DNA of 64,000 nt from Lachnospiraceae bacterium (GTDB lineage Bacteria; Bacillota; Clostridia; Lachnospirales; Lachnospiraceae), in the NCBI GenBank assembly GCA_017439665.1, contig JAFSIS010000001.1, positions 62,001-126,000 of the forward strand, read 5' to 3'. Position numbers and translations under genes: made by a program. Under the pieces are notes generated by a model, which made no database searches, was not told the origin of the DNA, and saw only the letters and a program-made list of their open reading frames with translations. Of the stretch, positions 53,343 through 61,419 are shown piece after piece. Within the stretch, counting starts at the first letter, position 1, and each line of letters starts with the position of its first letter.

Positions 53343-54803
53343 ATGAACTGGAATCAATTATTATGTAAGGACAGGATCAGAAGCTACCAAAAAAGTACAA
53401 CTTCACGGGATTTGAGAACAGAATTTGAAAAGGATTACCATCGTATCATCGGAAGTGCATCTTTCAGAAGGCTTCAGGATAAGACGCAGGTTTTTCCTCT
53501 GGACAAAAGTGATTATATCAGAACCAGATTGACCCATTCTCTGGAGGTTTCTTCCTTTGCCAAGTCTCTGGCACAGAATGTGGGAGAAAAACTGATCCAG
53601 GAAAAAAAAGCAGAAGATTTCGGACAGAAAGAAAAAGAGGATATTTCCAATATCCTGCAGTGTGCAGGCCTTCTTCATGATATTGGAAATCCTCCTTTTG
53701 GGCATTTTGGAGAGACTACAATCCAGGAATGGTTTAAGAAAAATCTTCCCCTGCTTACTTATAAAGGAGAGAAGCTGTCTGACTATCTGGATCCTCAGAT
53801 GATCCAGGATTTTTATCATTTTGAAGGAAATGCACAGGCCTTAAGAGTGGTAACCAGACTCCATTTTCTGGTAGATGAAAATGGAATGAATCTGACTAAG
53901 GCTCTTTTGGGGACTATAATTAAATATCCTGTGTCTTCTCTGGAGATCAGTAAAAAGAGTGGAAATATCAAAACGAAAAAGATGGGCTATTTTAAGGCTG
54001 ATAAGAAAAATTTTGATCAGATTCAGGAGGCCACCGGAACCCTGGGTAACCGCCATCCTCTTACTTATCTTCTGGAGGCAGCCGATGATATTGCCTATAA
54101 AACCGCGGATATAGAAGATTCTGTGGAAAAAGGAAACATCTCTTATGATCAGCTGTTAAAAGAGCTGGAAGAACGATGTGCAAAAGCTCTGTTGATAAAA
54201 CATCCCTGTATGGGAGAAGAAGAGCTGATCGAAAAAGCCTTTGAATCACAATATGGAAAGCTGATCTATATTTTGAGGCACAAATATGAAAAGGCCATCA
54301 AAAAGGGGTATCAGAAGCCGGAGAGCTATGCAGTACAAAACTGGGTGGTAAGTATTCAGGGAAGTCTGATCTTTGCAGCAAGTGACAGCTTTATCCGCCA
54401 TTATGATGAAATCATGGAAGGAATCTATCCTCATGATCTGTTTTATGGTACGGATGTGGAACAGCTTATGGAGGATCTGGGAAAAATTGCCTATAAATAT
54501 TCCTTTACCAGTAAACCAATCTATAAACTGGAAATTGCAGCGGAAACTATATTTACTTTTTTGCTGGATAAATTTGTGGATGCCGCTATTTATTATGATA
54601 CGGATATTCCGTTAACGGCAGTTCAGGAAAAATTGATCGCATTAATTTCAAAGGATTACCGACGGATTTATGAACTGGAAGCAGTAAACAAATCGGAAAA
54701 AGAAAAACTCTATCTTCGGCTTTTACTGGTAACAGATTTTATCTGTAGTATGACTGACAGCTTTGCCAAAGATTTATATCAGGAGCTGAATGGAATTAGC
54801 TGA
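53343..54803 (+). CDS. dgt: deoxyguanosinetriphosphate triphosphohydrolase-like HD protein
   Basis: The start is at 53343, with GGGAGG four bases upstream; an earlier in-frame ATG at 53331 overlaps that site. The 486-residue dNTP triphosphohydrolase has the N-terminal signature FRRLQDKTQVFPLD and the HD metal site in CAGLLHDIGNPPFGHFGE (about 116). The FEGNAQALRVVTRL motif and a helical C-terminal region follow. It releases triphosphate from dNTPs. Confidence 0.95.
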   Translation: MNWNQLLCKDRIRSYQKSTTSRDLRTEFEKDYHRIIGSASFRRLQDKTQVFPLDKSDYIRTRLTHSLEVSSFAKSLAQNVGEKLIQEKKAEDFGQKEKEDISNILQCAGLLHDIGNPPFGHFGETTIQEWFKKNLPLLTYKGEKLSDYLDPQMIQDFYHFEGNAQALRVVTRLHFLVDENGMNLTKALLGTIIKYPVSSLEISKKSGNIKTKKMGYFKADKKNFDQIQEATGTLGNRHPLTYLLEAADDIAYKTADIEDSVEKGNISYDQLLKELEERCAKALLIKHPCMGEEELIEKAFESQYGKLIYILRHKYEKAIKKGYQKPESYAVQNWVVSIQGSLIFAASDSFIRHYDEIMEGIYPHDLFYGTDVEQLMEDLGKIAYKYSFTSKPIYKLEIAAETIFTFLLDKFVDAAIYYDTDIPLTAVQEKLIALISKDYRRIYELEAVNKSEKEKLYLRLLLVTDFICSMTDSFAKDLYQELNGIS

Positions 54804-54841
54804 ATGTTGTTGATTTTTTCCTTTAATGTGCTAAAATTCTT

Positions 54842-54880
54842 GTAACTATTTAGGGCAGAAGAAACATTTACAAACTATTA
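54842..54880. repeat. partial copy of the MITE-like repeat (left end)
   Basis: GTAACTATTTAGGGCAG-AGAAA-ATTTA matches the left end of the 37726 copy. The right end is absent. It lies in the 107-bp dgt-MBOAT gap. Confidence 0.55.
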
Positions 54881-54910
54881 TTTCTATAACAGAGAGAAGA
54901 AGACGAATAG

Positions 54911-56365
54911 ATGCTGTTTAATTCTTATTTATTTATTTTTATTTTTCTTCCCATTTCTTTATTGGTATGGTTTTTCTTAAATAATATGGGAAAAAATAAG
55001 GCTGCACAGGTTTTTCTGGTGGCCATGTCTATATGGTTTTATGCCTATTTTAATTATTCTTATATCTGGATCATTCTGGGTAGCTGCATCTTTAATTTCG
55101 GATGCAGCCTGGGGCTGGAAAAATTTCCCCGAGCAAGAAAACCCATCGGTATTTTTGGTATAGCGGGTAATCTGGCAATTCTTTTCTATTATAAATATTT
55201 TGATTTCTTTTTGGAAAATATCAATTTTCTTTTTAAAAAAGATTTCCCTTTGTTTCATATACTCCTCCCTTTGGGAATCAGTTTTTTTACCTTTCAACAG
55301 CTGTCTTATGTAGTGGACAGGATGAAGGGGGAGGCACCCCATTATGGATTGGTCGACTATTTATCCTTTGTTACTTTTTTTCCACAGCTGATAGCAGGTC
55401 CCATTGTTTTGCATACGGAGCTTATTCCTCAGTTTCAGGATAAGGAAAAACGAAAATTTAATCTGGACAATTTTACGGATGGCTGTGTGCAGTCTATATT
55501 AGGTCTGGGAAAAAAGATATTGATTGCAGATACCTTGGGATTAGTGGTAAATCAGACCTATTTTAATCGTTATTATCTCACTACCTGGTCGACCATTATC
55601 TTTATTCTGGCCTATGCTTTTGAGCTGTATTTTGATTTCAGCGGCTATTGTGATATAGCCATGGGTGTGGGAAAAATGTTTAATTTTACCATACCGGCAA
55701 ACTTTGATTCTCCCTACCGCTCCCGTTCTATGAAAGAATTCTGGAACCGGTGGCATATAACTTTATCCCGTTTTTTTATTACCTATGTCTATATTCCTCT
55801 TGGAGGAAGTAAAAAAGGGGAAAAAAGAAAGCTGATCAATACCATGATCGTCTTTCTTTTGAGCGGACTTTGGCATGGTGCCAGCTGGAACTATGTGGCC
55901 TGGGGATTTTTAAATGGTCTCGGTGTAATCTTCAGCAGCAGGAAAAAGGAAGCCTCAGGGCATAAGTTTTTAAGCTGGCTGGGTTGTTTTTCTTATTTTT
56001 TATTTACTTTGATCTTCTTTAGAAGTGAAAGTATGCAGGATGTAGGAATTATTCTTAAAGGCCTGTTTAATCCTGTGGGTATAAAATTTATTTACGATAT
56101 GGCACAGTATATGGATATTCCGGAGCTCTACGTGTTCCGTCAGGCTTTCCAACTATTCCTACCGGAATACCAGGGAATGGTTTATCTGGTTGCCTTTTTA
56201 CTATTAATGCTCCTTTGTATCATCCTTCTTCGGGGAAAAAATCCGGAGCAGTTTGTGAAAGAAGGAAAATATACAAAAAAAACGGTGGTTGCTCTTTCCG
56301 TTATTTTTATCTGGTCGGTAATTTCTCTGTCCGGAGTCAGCACCTTTTTATACTTTAATTTCTAA
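54911..56365 (+). CDS. MBOAT-family membrane O-acyltransferase (AlgI/DltB/PatA type)
   Basis: The 484-residue polytopic membrane protein has about 11 helices. The MBOAT catalytic His is in SGLWHGASWNYVAWG (His322), with the conserved region FWNRWHITLSRFF around 277-289. Such proteins move acyl groups, mostly acetyl, across the membrane onto cell-surface polymers. The downstream gene encodes an SGNH-type partner, the usual arrangement. The polymer modified cannot be read from sequence; no alginate or dlt genes are present. Confidence 0.9.
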   Translation: MLFNSYLFIFIFLPISLLVWFFLNNMGKNKAAQVFLVAMSIWFYAYFNYSYIWIILGSCIFNFGCSLGLEKFPRARKPIGIFGIAGNLAILFYYKYFDFFLENINFLFKKDFPLFHILLPLGISFFTFQQLSYVVDRMKGEAPHYGLVDYLSFVTFFPQLIAGPIVLHTELIPQFQDKEKRKFNLDNFTDGCVQSILGLGKKILIADTLGLVVNQTYFNRYYLTTWSTIIFILAYAFELYFDFSGYCDIAMGVGKMFNFTIPANFDSPYRSRSMKEFWNRWHITLSRFFITYVYIPLGGSKKGEKRKLINTMIVFLLSGLWHGASWNYVAWGFLNGLGVIFSSRKKEASGHKFLSWLGCFSYFLFTLIFFRSESMQDVGIILKGLFNPVGIKFIYDMAQYMDIPELYVFRQAFQLFLPEYQGMVYLVAFLLLMLLCIILLRGKNPEQFVKEGKYTKKTVVALSVIFIWSVISLSGVSTFLYFNF

Positions 56366-56395
56366 AGAGTTATCATTTTCAATAAAGGAAAAACC

Positions 56396-57448
56396 ATGAA
56401 AAAAGCTTTTTTAAAAAAGTTGACAGGAGGAATTCTTATCCTGGCTCTTCTGGTAGCAGGAACGGTAATCCTCTTCGATCCTTTTTTTCATTATCATAAA
56501 CCCATAGGGCCCTTAAAGGCTGTGCTTACCCAGGCAGAATATCAGGTGATCGGAACCCTTCGTACCTTCAATTACGATTCTCTTATCGCAGGCTCTTCTA
56601 TGGCAGAAAACTATTATAATTATGATTTTGATGAAGCCTTCGGCTGTACTACGATTAAGGCGGTGAAGCCGGCAGCAGATACGGCAGATCTGATCTATCT
56701 TCTGGAAATAGCCTGCAAGGAACAGGAGATCAAAAAAATCTTTTATACCCTGGATATATCTGCCCTTACATCACCTAGGCAGAAAAGTACCTTTACAGAT
56801 GAAGGAATGCCCATTTATCTGTATAATAAAAATCCTCTGGATGATATTAAATATCTTTTTAATAAGGATATTCTTTTTAAAGAAATTCCCTATATGGTTG
56901 CCACATCTTTCCTTACTGATTATGATGAGGGTAATTCTTATAACTGGGCGCAGTACAAAGATTTTTCTATTATGCACTATGAACCTACTGAAGAAAAGCT
57001 CCCAATGAAGGATATAGCAGAATATAAGGATGATGTGGACCGGAATGTGGATAAGCTGATAAGCTTTATTAGAGAGCATCCGGAAACAGAGTTTATTTTT
57101 ATTGTACCGCCCTATGCCAGCCTCTGGTGGTATGAGGCAGAAATGAATGGAGAAACAGAAGCGAATTTTTATGCTTTACGAGAGGCATGTGATGAGCTTG
57201 TTTTGTTGGATAATGCAGAAGTCCACTATTTTCAGCATATAGAAGAAATTGTATCTAACCTGGATCTCTATATGGATGTCCTGCATTTTCATCCGGATGT
57301 AAATACCTTTATTCTGGAAGCTTTACAGACAGGGAAATACAGGATGACAACAGAAAATAAAGAGAAACTATTGGAAGAGATGGAAATACTCTCAGAAAAA
57401 TGTATTTCTGTTTATGCAAAAGAGTATTTGGATAAGCAGGAAAAATAA
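56396..57448 (+). CDS. membrane-anchored SGNH-type partner of the MBOAT acyltransferase
   Basis: The 350-residue protein has one N-terminal membrane helix (about 12-30) and an extracytoplasmic domain. This domain has a serine block IAGSSMAENY (about 62-71) and a late Asp-His block YMDVLHFHPDVN (about 297-308), resembling the AlgX/DltD/PatB group that completes acyl transfer or removal on the outside. It is 30 bases after the MBOAT gene. AAAGGAAAAACC precedes the ATG. Annotation is by motif and context. Confidence 0.75.
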   Translation: MKKAFLKKLTGGILILALLVAGTVILFDPFFHYHKPIGPLKAVLTQAEYQVIGTLRTFNYDSLIAGSSMAENYYNYDFDEAFGCTTIKAVKPAADTADLIYLLEIACKEQEIKKIFYTLDISALTSPRQKSTFTDEGMPIYLYNKNPLDDIKYLFNKDILFKEIPYMVATSFLTDYDEGNSYNWAQYKDFSIMHYEPTEEKLPMKDIAEYKDDVDRNVDKLISFIREHPETEFIFIVPPYASLWWYEAEMNGETEANFYALREACDELVLLDNAEVHYFQHIEEIVSNLDLYMDVLHFHPDVNTFILEALQTGKYRMTTENKEKLLEEMEILSEKCISVYAKEYLDKQEK

Positions 57449-57492
57449 AAAAGTTGTAAGAAACCAAAACACAAAAGGAATAGAAGAAAAAA

Positions 57493-58641
57493 ATGGATTT
57501 TAATATTAATCAGGACAAAAAAAGAAGAAAAAAGAGACAGAACAGTTTTCTGGTGTATGCGATTCTATTGTTGATTACAATTATATCAATAGGAAGCTCT
57601 GTTTTTTTTCTGTTTTCCTATTACCAGGAAAAGGAAAGAGCAGTGGTTGCTTTGCAGCAGCTGGAAGAGTTGGAGAATCTTGAAAAAACAGAAACGGAAA
57701 AAGAAAATAAAGAGGAAGAAGTTATCGAAAGCGGTCCCCGGATGTATACCGAAGATGAGGTAAAGGCAGAGGTGGAAGTAAAGGTAAATGCCAAAAAGCA
57801 GGAGATGCTGGATACTATGCAGGCCATGATGGAAAATGGAGATGGTCCCCTTTCTTTACTGCAGTATTTTTATCCTGACCACGTAATTACTTCCTCTGAT
57901 GGAAGATATTATTTTTTCCCTATTCTGGATTCTTTGAAGAAAAATAATTTTATTCTGGAAAATTTCTCTTATCCGGTAGAAAATGAAGAAACCGGCAGCT
58001 ATGAAGGTGTTGCTTCTTATCAAAAGGAAGACGGTACATATGCCAGAAAAGGAATCGATGTATCCACCTTCCAGGGAGAAATAGACTGGGAAAAGGTGAA
58101 AAATGATGGAATCGAATATGCCATTATCCGTCTGGGCTTCCGTGGTTATGAAAGCGGAAAAATTGTTTTAGACAGCCGATACGAGGAAAATATAGAAGGC
58201 TCTCTGGCAGCAGGTCTGGATACAGGGGTTTATTTCTTCACAGAAAGTCTGACTGAGATGGAGGCCATTGAGGAAGCGGATTTTGTGATTGAAAATCTGG
58301 AGGGAAGAAAGATTACCATGCCTGTGGTAATTGATGTGGAAGAATCGGCCAATACGGCAAAGTCCAGAACAAAGGATCTGACACAGGAGCAGAGAACCAA
58401 AAATGTCATTGCCTTCTGTAACCGGATCAAGGATGCCGGCTATGATGTAATGATCTATGGTAATCTGAAGAGCTTTATGCTGATGATGGACATTGAACAG
58501 CTGGAGGCCTATGATAAATGGTTTGCTTATTACCGCTATCCCTTCCATTTTCCCTATCAGATCAAAATGTGGCAGTATGCCTCCTGGGAAAAGGTGGACG
58601 GAATTCAGGGTGGATGTGATGTCAATCTGATGTTTTACTAG
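57493..58641 (+). CDS. membrane-anchored GH25 lysozyme (N-acetylmuramidase)
   Basis: The 382-residue protein has a basic N-terminus, one membrane helix (about 18-40), a charged coiled-coil linker (45-115), and a C-terminal glycoside hydrolase family 25 domain (about 175-382). This domain has GIDVSTFQGEIDWEKVKNDG and the active-site region MPVVIDVEES; YFFTES and KMWQYAS motifs also fit. It would cut the glycan strands of peptidoglycan outside the cell. It follows the O-acylation pair by 45 bases, a sensible partner set for wall modification. Confidence 0.9.
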   Translation: MDFNINQDKKRRKKRQNSFLVYAILLLITIISIGSSVFFLFSYYQEKERAVVALQQLEELENLEKTETEKENKEEEVIESGPRMYTEDEVKAEVEVKVNAKKQEMLDTMQAMMENGDGPLSLLQYFYPDHVITSSDGRYYFFPILDSLKKNNFILENFSYPVENEETGSYEGVASYQKEDGTYARKGIDVSTFQGEIDWEKVKNDGIEYAIIRLGFRGYESGKIVLDSRYEENIEGSLAAGLDTGVYFFTESLTEMEAIEEADFVIENLEGRKITMPVVIDVEESANTAKSRTKDLTQEQRTKNVIAFCNRIKDAGYDVMIYGNLKSFMLMMDIEQLEAYDKWFAYYRYPFHFPYQIKMWQYASWEKVDGIQGGCDVNLMFY

Positions 58642-58655
58642 AGGGGAATAAGAGA

Positions 58656-59498
58656 ATGAGAACGATTGAAGTAAGTAAGGTTACTGAAGCCTTAAAAGAG
58701 ATGTGCTTTGAAGCTAACCATTATCTTTCCGGGGATATGAAAAAAGCACTGGAAACTGCCTGTGACAGAGAGGCTTCTCCTATTGGAAAGCAGGTACTGG
58801 ATCAGCTTAAGGAAAATCTTGTCATTGCCGGCAAAGACAGGATACCCATCTGTCAGGATACCGGAATGGCAGTAGTATTCATCAAGATCGGGCAGCAGGT
58901 ACAGTTTATCGGCGGTGACCTGGAGGAAGCTATTCACGAAGGAATCAGGCAGGGATATGTAGATGGTTTTTTAAGAAAATCGGTAGTAGGAGATCCTTTG
59001 ATCCGGGAAAATACGAAGGATAATACTCCTGCGGTTATTCATTACTCTATTGTACCGGGAGACCAGGTTAGCCTTACTCTGGCACCCAAGGGCTTTGGAA
59101 GTGAAAATATGAGCAGAATCTTTATGTTAAAGCCGGCTGAGGGTATCGAAGGAGTAAAGGAGGCCGTTTTAACTGCAGTTAAGGATGCGGGCCCCAATGC
59201 CTGTCCGCCCATGGTAGTTGGTGTGGGAATCGGAGGAACCTTTGAAAAATGTGCTCTGATGGCAAAGGAAGCACTTACCCGTCCGGTAGATGAACGTTCA
59301 TCTATTCCCTATATCCGGGAAATGGAAGAGGAGCTTCTGGAAAAAATCAACAGAAGTGGTATCGGACCGGGAGGTCTGGGAGGAACCACTACTGCTCTGG
59401 CAGTAAATATCAATACCTATGCCACCCATATTGCAGGCCTTCCCGTAGCCATCAATATCTGTTGCCATGTAAACCGCCATGCCCTGCGTGTATTGTAA
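58656..59498 (+). CDS. class I fumarate hydratase, alpha subunit
   Basis: The 280-residue protein is the N-terminal-type subunit of Fe-S class I fumarase (or the related L(+)-tartrate dehydratase). It has CQDTGMAVVFIKIG (first cluster Cys near 62), PNACPPMVVGVGIGGTFEKC (two more Cys) and GPGGLGGTTTALAV. These three cysteines hold a 4Fe-4S cluster that activates water. The beta subunit gene follows after 46 bases. Fumarase is favoured over tartrate dehydratase because no tartrate genes are near. Confidence 0.93.
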   Translation: MRTIEVSKVTEALKEMCFEANHYLSGDMKKALETACDREASPIGKQVLDQLKENLVIAGKDRIPICQDTGMAVVFIKIGQQVQFIGGDLEEAIHEGIRQGYVDGFLRKSVVGDPLIRENTKDNTPAVIHYSIVPGDQVSLTLAPKGFGSENMSRIFMLKPAEGIEGVKEAVLTAVKDAGPNACPPMVVGVGIGGTFEKCALMAKEALTRPVDERSSIPYIREMEEELLEKINRSGIGPGGLGGTTTALAVNINTYATHIAGLPVAINICCHVNRHALRVL

Positions 59499-59544
59499 GA
59501 TTTTGCGAATGGGCTCTGAAAAGTTATGATTTTGGAGGTAAATA

Positions 59545-60102
59545 ATGACTAAGCATATACAACTGCCCATCAGTGATCAGGATGCTGCCGGTTTAAGGGC
59601 CGGTGACTATGTTTATCTTAGCGGGATTCTTTTTACGGCCAGGGATGCTGCCCATAAACGAATGCAGGAGACTCTGGAGAGAGGAGAAGATCTCCCTATA
59701 AAGCTGGAGCATAATCTGTTATATTATATGGGTCCTTCTCCGGCCAGAGAAGGACGGCCCATCGGTTCGGCAGGTCCAACCACTTCCAGCCGAATGGACA
59801 AATATACGCCTGATTTAATGGATCTGGGATTAAAGGGAATGATAGGTAAGGGAAAACGGTCTCCTGCAGTAAAGGAAGCCCTGATCCGAAACAAAGGAGT
59901 TTATTTTGCTGCAGTAGGCGGTGCAGGAGCTCTGTTATCCAAAGCCATCCTTTCTTCCGAAGTCATTGCCTATGAAGATCTGGGAACAGAAGCCATCCGT
60001 AAACTGGAAGTAAAGGAGTTCCCGGTGATCGTGGTAATGGATAGCGAGGGAAATGATTTATATGAAACAGCAGTAAAAGAATATTCCTGTGATGAAAAAT
60101 AA
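59545..60102 (+). CDS. class I fumarate hydratase, beta subunit
   Basis: The 185-residue C-terminal-type subunit has LEHNLLYYMGPSPAREGRPI, GSAGPTTSSRMDKYTPDLM and the KGKRSPAVKEAL region, all conserved in the family. It completes the fumarase active site with the alpha subunit. TTGGAGGT precedes the ATG. Confidence 0.93.
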   Translation: MTKHIQLPISDQDAAGLRAGDYVYLSGILFTARDAAHKRMQETLERGEDLPIKLEHNLLYYMGPSPAREGRPIGSAGPTTSSRMDKYTPDLMDLGLKGMIGKGKRSPAVKEALIRNKGVYFAAVGGAGALLSKAILSSEVIAYEDLGTEAIRKLEVKEFPVIVVMDSEGNDLYETAVKEYSCDEK

Positions 60103-60122
60103 GAAGAATCAGAAAGGCAAAG

Positions 60123-60245
60123 GGTTGAATAAACTGCTTGATAGCAATTTATTCAACCAGGAATTTGTGCCGAAGCGTCACAAATTCTCTGATCACAGAG
60201 CAAAAGTTGAGATTTTGCTCGTGTTTGCTCAGCGTAAAACGCTTC
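60123..60245. repeat. array of four hairpins between the fumarase and plsC genes
   Basis: Four inverted repeats follow one another: 60123-60133 with 60148-60158 (11 bp), 60161-60169 with 60179-60187 (9 bp), 60198-60205 with 60213-60220 (8 bp), 60231-60235 with 60239-60243 (5 bp). GAAGCGT at 60172 can also pair with ACGCTTC at 60239. There is no long T-run after any of them. It may be a structured RNA, an mRNA-stability element or a clustered repeat. Confidence 0.55.
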
Positions 60246-60261
60246 AGAATGGAGGAAAAAA

Positions 60262-60969
60262 ATGAAAAGAATTGCTATGATGGTAGGAAGGCTCGGATTA
60301 AAGGCCATCTACCTTTTCGTCGTCCTCTGGTATTACAGTATTCAAAAGATAAAGGATTATGAGAGAAATTATGCCTGGGCAAAAAAAATTACGGTTGCTG
60401 CCAATCGGGCCGGTAAGGTAACTATAGAGGCTCATGGGATCGAAAATATACCCAAGGAAAACGGATTCATCTTTTTTCCCAATCATCAGGGTCTCTATGA
60501 TGTATTGGCTTTTCTGGAGTCCTGTCCGGTTCCCTTTGCCTTTGTAATCAAAAAAGAAGCAAGCAATATTATTTTATTGAAGCAGGTAATGAATGCATTA
60601 GGCAGCCTGTCCATTGACAGAGAGGATGTCCGTCAGTCCATGGGAGTGATCAATACCATGGCAGAGGAAGTGAAAAAAGGAAGAAATTTTCTTATCTTTG
60701 CAGAAGGAACCAGAAGTAAAATGGGAAATCAGCCGGGAGAATTCAAAGGGGGAAGCTTTAAAAGTGCCCAGAAGGCCAAATGTCCCATCGTTCCCTGTGC
60801 TATTATCGATGCCTTCGTTCCTTTTGATGAAAAGCATGCCAAGCCTGTAACAGTAAAGCTTTTTTATCTTAAGCCCATTTCTTATGAAGAATATAAGGGG
60901 ATGAAAACGGTAGAAATTGCTGCAGAAGTAAAACGGCGGATTGAAGAAACTATTGCAGCAAATACCTGA
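60262..60969 (+). CDS. plsC: 1-acyl-sn-glycerol-3-phosphate acyltransferase
   Basis: The 235-residue membrane-associated acyltransferase makes phosphatidic acid. It has the catalytic HX4D in PNHQGLYDVLAF (about 73-84) and the substrate motif FAEGTRSK (about 148-155). Residues 5-25 form a membrane segment. TGGAGG precedes the ATG. It stands alone after the hairpin array; a weak hairpin follows at 60980-61000. Confidence 0.93.
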   Translation: MKRIAMMVGRLGLKAIYLFVVLWYYSIQKIKDYERNYAWAKKITVAANRAGKVTIEAHGIENIPKENGFIFFPNHQGLYDVLAFLESCPVPFAFVIKKEASNIILLKQVMNALGSLSIDREDVRQSMGVINTMAEEVKKGRNFLIFAEGTRSKMGNQPGEFKGGSFKSAQKAKCPIVPCAIIDAFVPFDEKHAKPVTVKLFYLKPISYEEYKGMKTVEIAAEVKRRIEETIAANT

Positions 60970-61020
60970 TCTTTCTTTATCTGTCAGAAAAAATGACAGA
61001 AAATACATAGAAAAACAGAG

Positions 61021-61049
61021 TTGACAAACAAAGTACCTTTAGGTATAAT
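61021..61049 (+). promoter_or_regulatory. consensus promoter before tRNA-Ser
   Basis: TTGACA (61021-61026) and TATAAT (61044-61049) with 17-base spacing, a perfect consensus sigma-A promoter. Transcription would begin near 61056. Confidence 0.92.
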
Positions 61050-61108
61050 AACATTTGCGTCAGATAAGTACGCATAATTTTATATTGGTAGAGGTTATTT
61101 TTAGGCAT

Positions 61109-61196
61109 GGAGAAATACTCAAGTGGCTGAAGAGGCGCCCCTGCTAAGGGTGTAGGTCGTTCACGCGGCGCGAGGGTTCAAATCCCTCTTTCTCCG
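61109..61196 (+). tRNA. tRNA-Ser (anticodon GCT)
   Basis: The 88-base class II tRNA has acceptor GGAGAAA with TTTCTCC, anticodon loop CTGCTAA on a CGCCC/GGGTG stem, a long variable arm (GTAGGTCGTTCACGCGGC region), T arm GAGGG-TTCAAAT-CCCTC, and discriminator G. CCA is not encoded. Confidence 0.95.
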
Positions 61197-61231
61197 TTTT
61201 CTACCAGTTTTTAATTTCATACGGTGATACT

Positions 61232-61308
61232 GGTATGTTACTTGAGATGATCGAGGCATTAACTGGACATAAATATTTTGGATGTTTATGTGTGTTAATG
61301 TCTTTTTT
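61232..61308 (+). promoter_or_regulatory. RAT-like antiterminator site overlapping a terminator
   Basis: The segment 61232-61264 resembles the RNA antiterminator bound by LicT/BglG proteins (GG-ATGTTACT ... AGGCA-AA-CT). Its 3' end overlaps the left arm of a terminator: 61255-61263 with 61294-61302 plus an inner ACATAAA/TTTATGT stem, then six T. This is the classical mutually exclusive arrangement controlling the PTS gene 112 bases downstream. A LicT-type gene follows the PTS gene. Confidence 0.78.
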
Positions 61309-61419
61309 GTCGTCTTTAGGATAAGTCATATATTACCTGCAAAAATTGTGAATCCTGAATGAAGAAGAAGGAAACTGCACAAAGTATAAGCATCCGTAGA
61401 AAAAAGGAGAAATTGTATC

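Noticed and set aside
60138-60362. Open frame overlapping the hairpin array and the start of plsC
   Set aside because: It has no ribosome site, starts inside a hairpin, and runs out of frame through plsC; its composition does not look like a protein.
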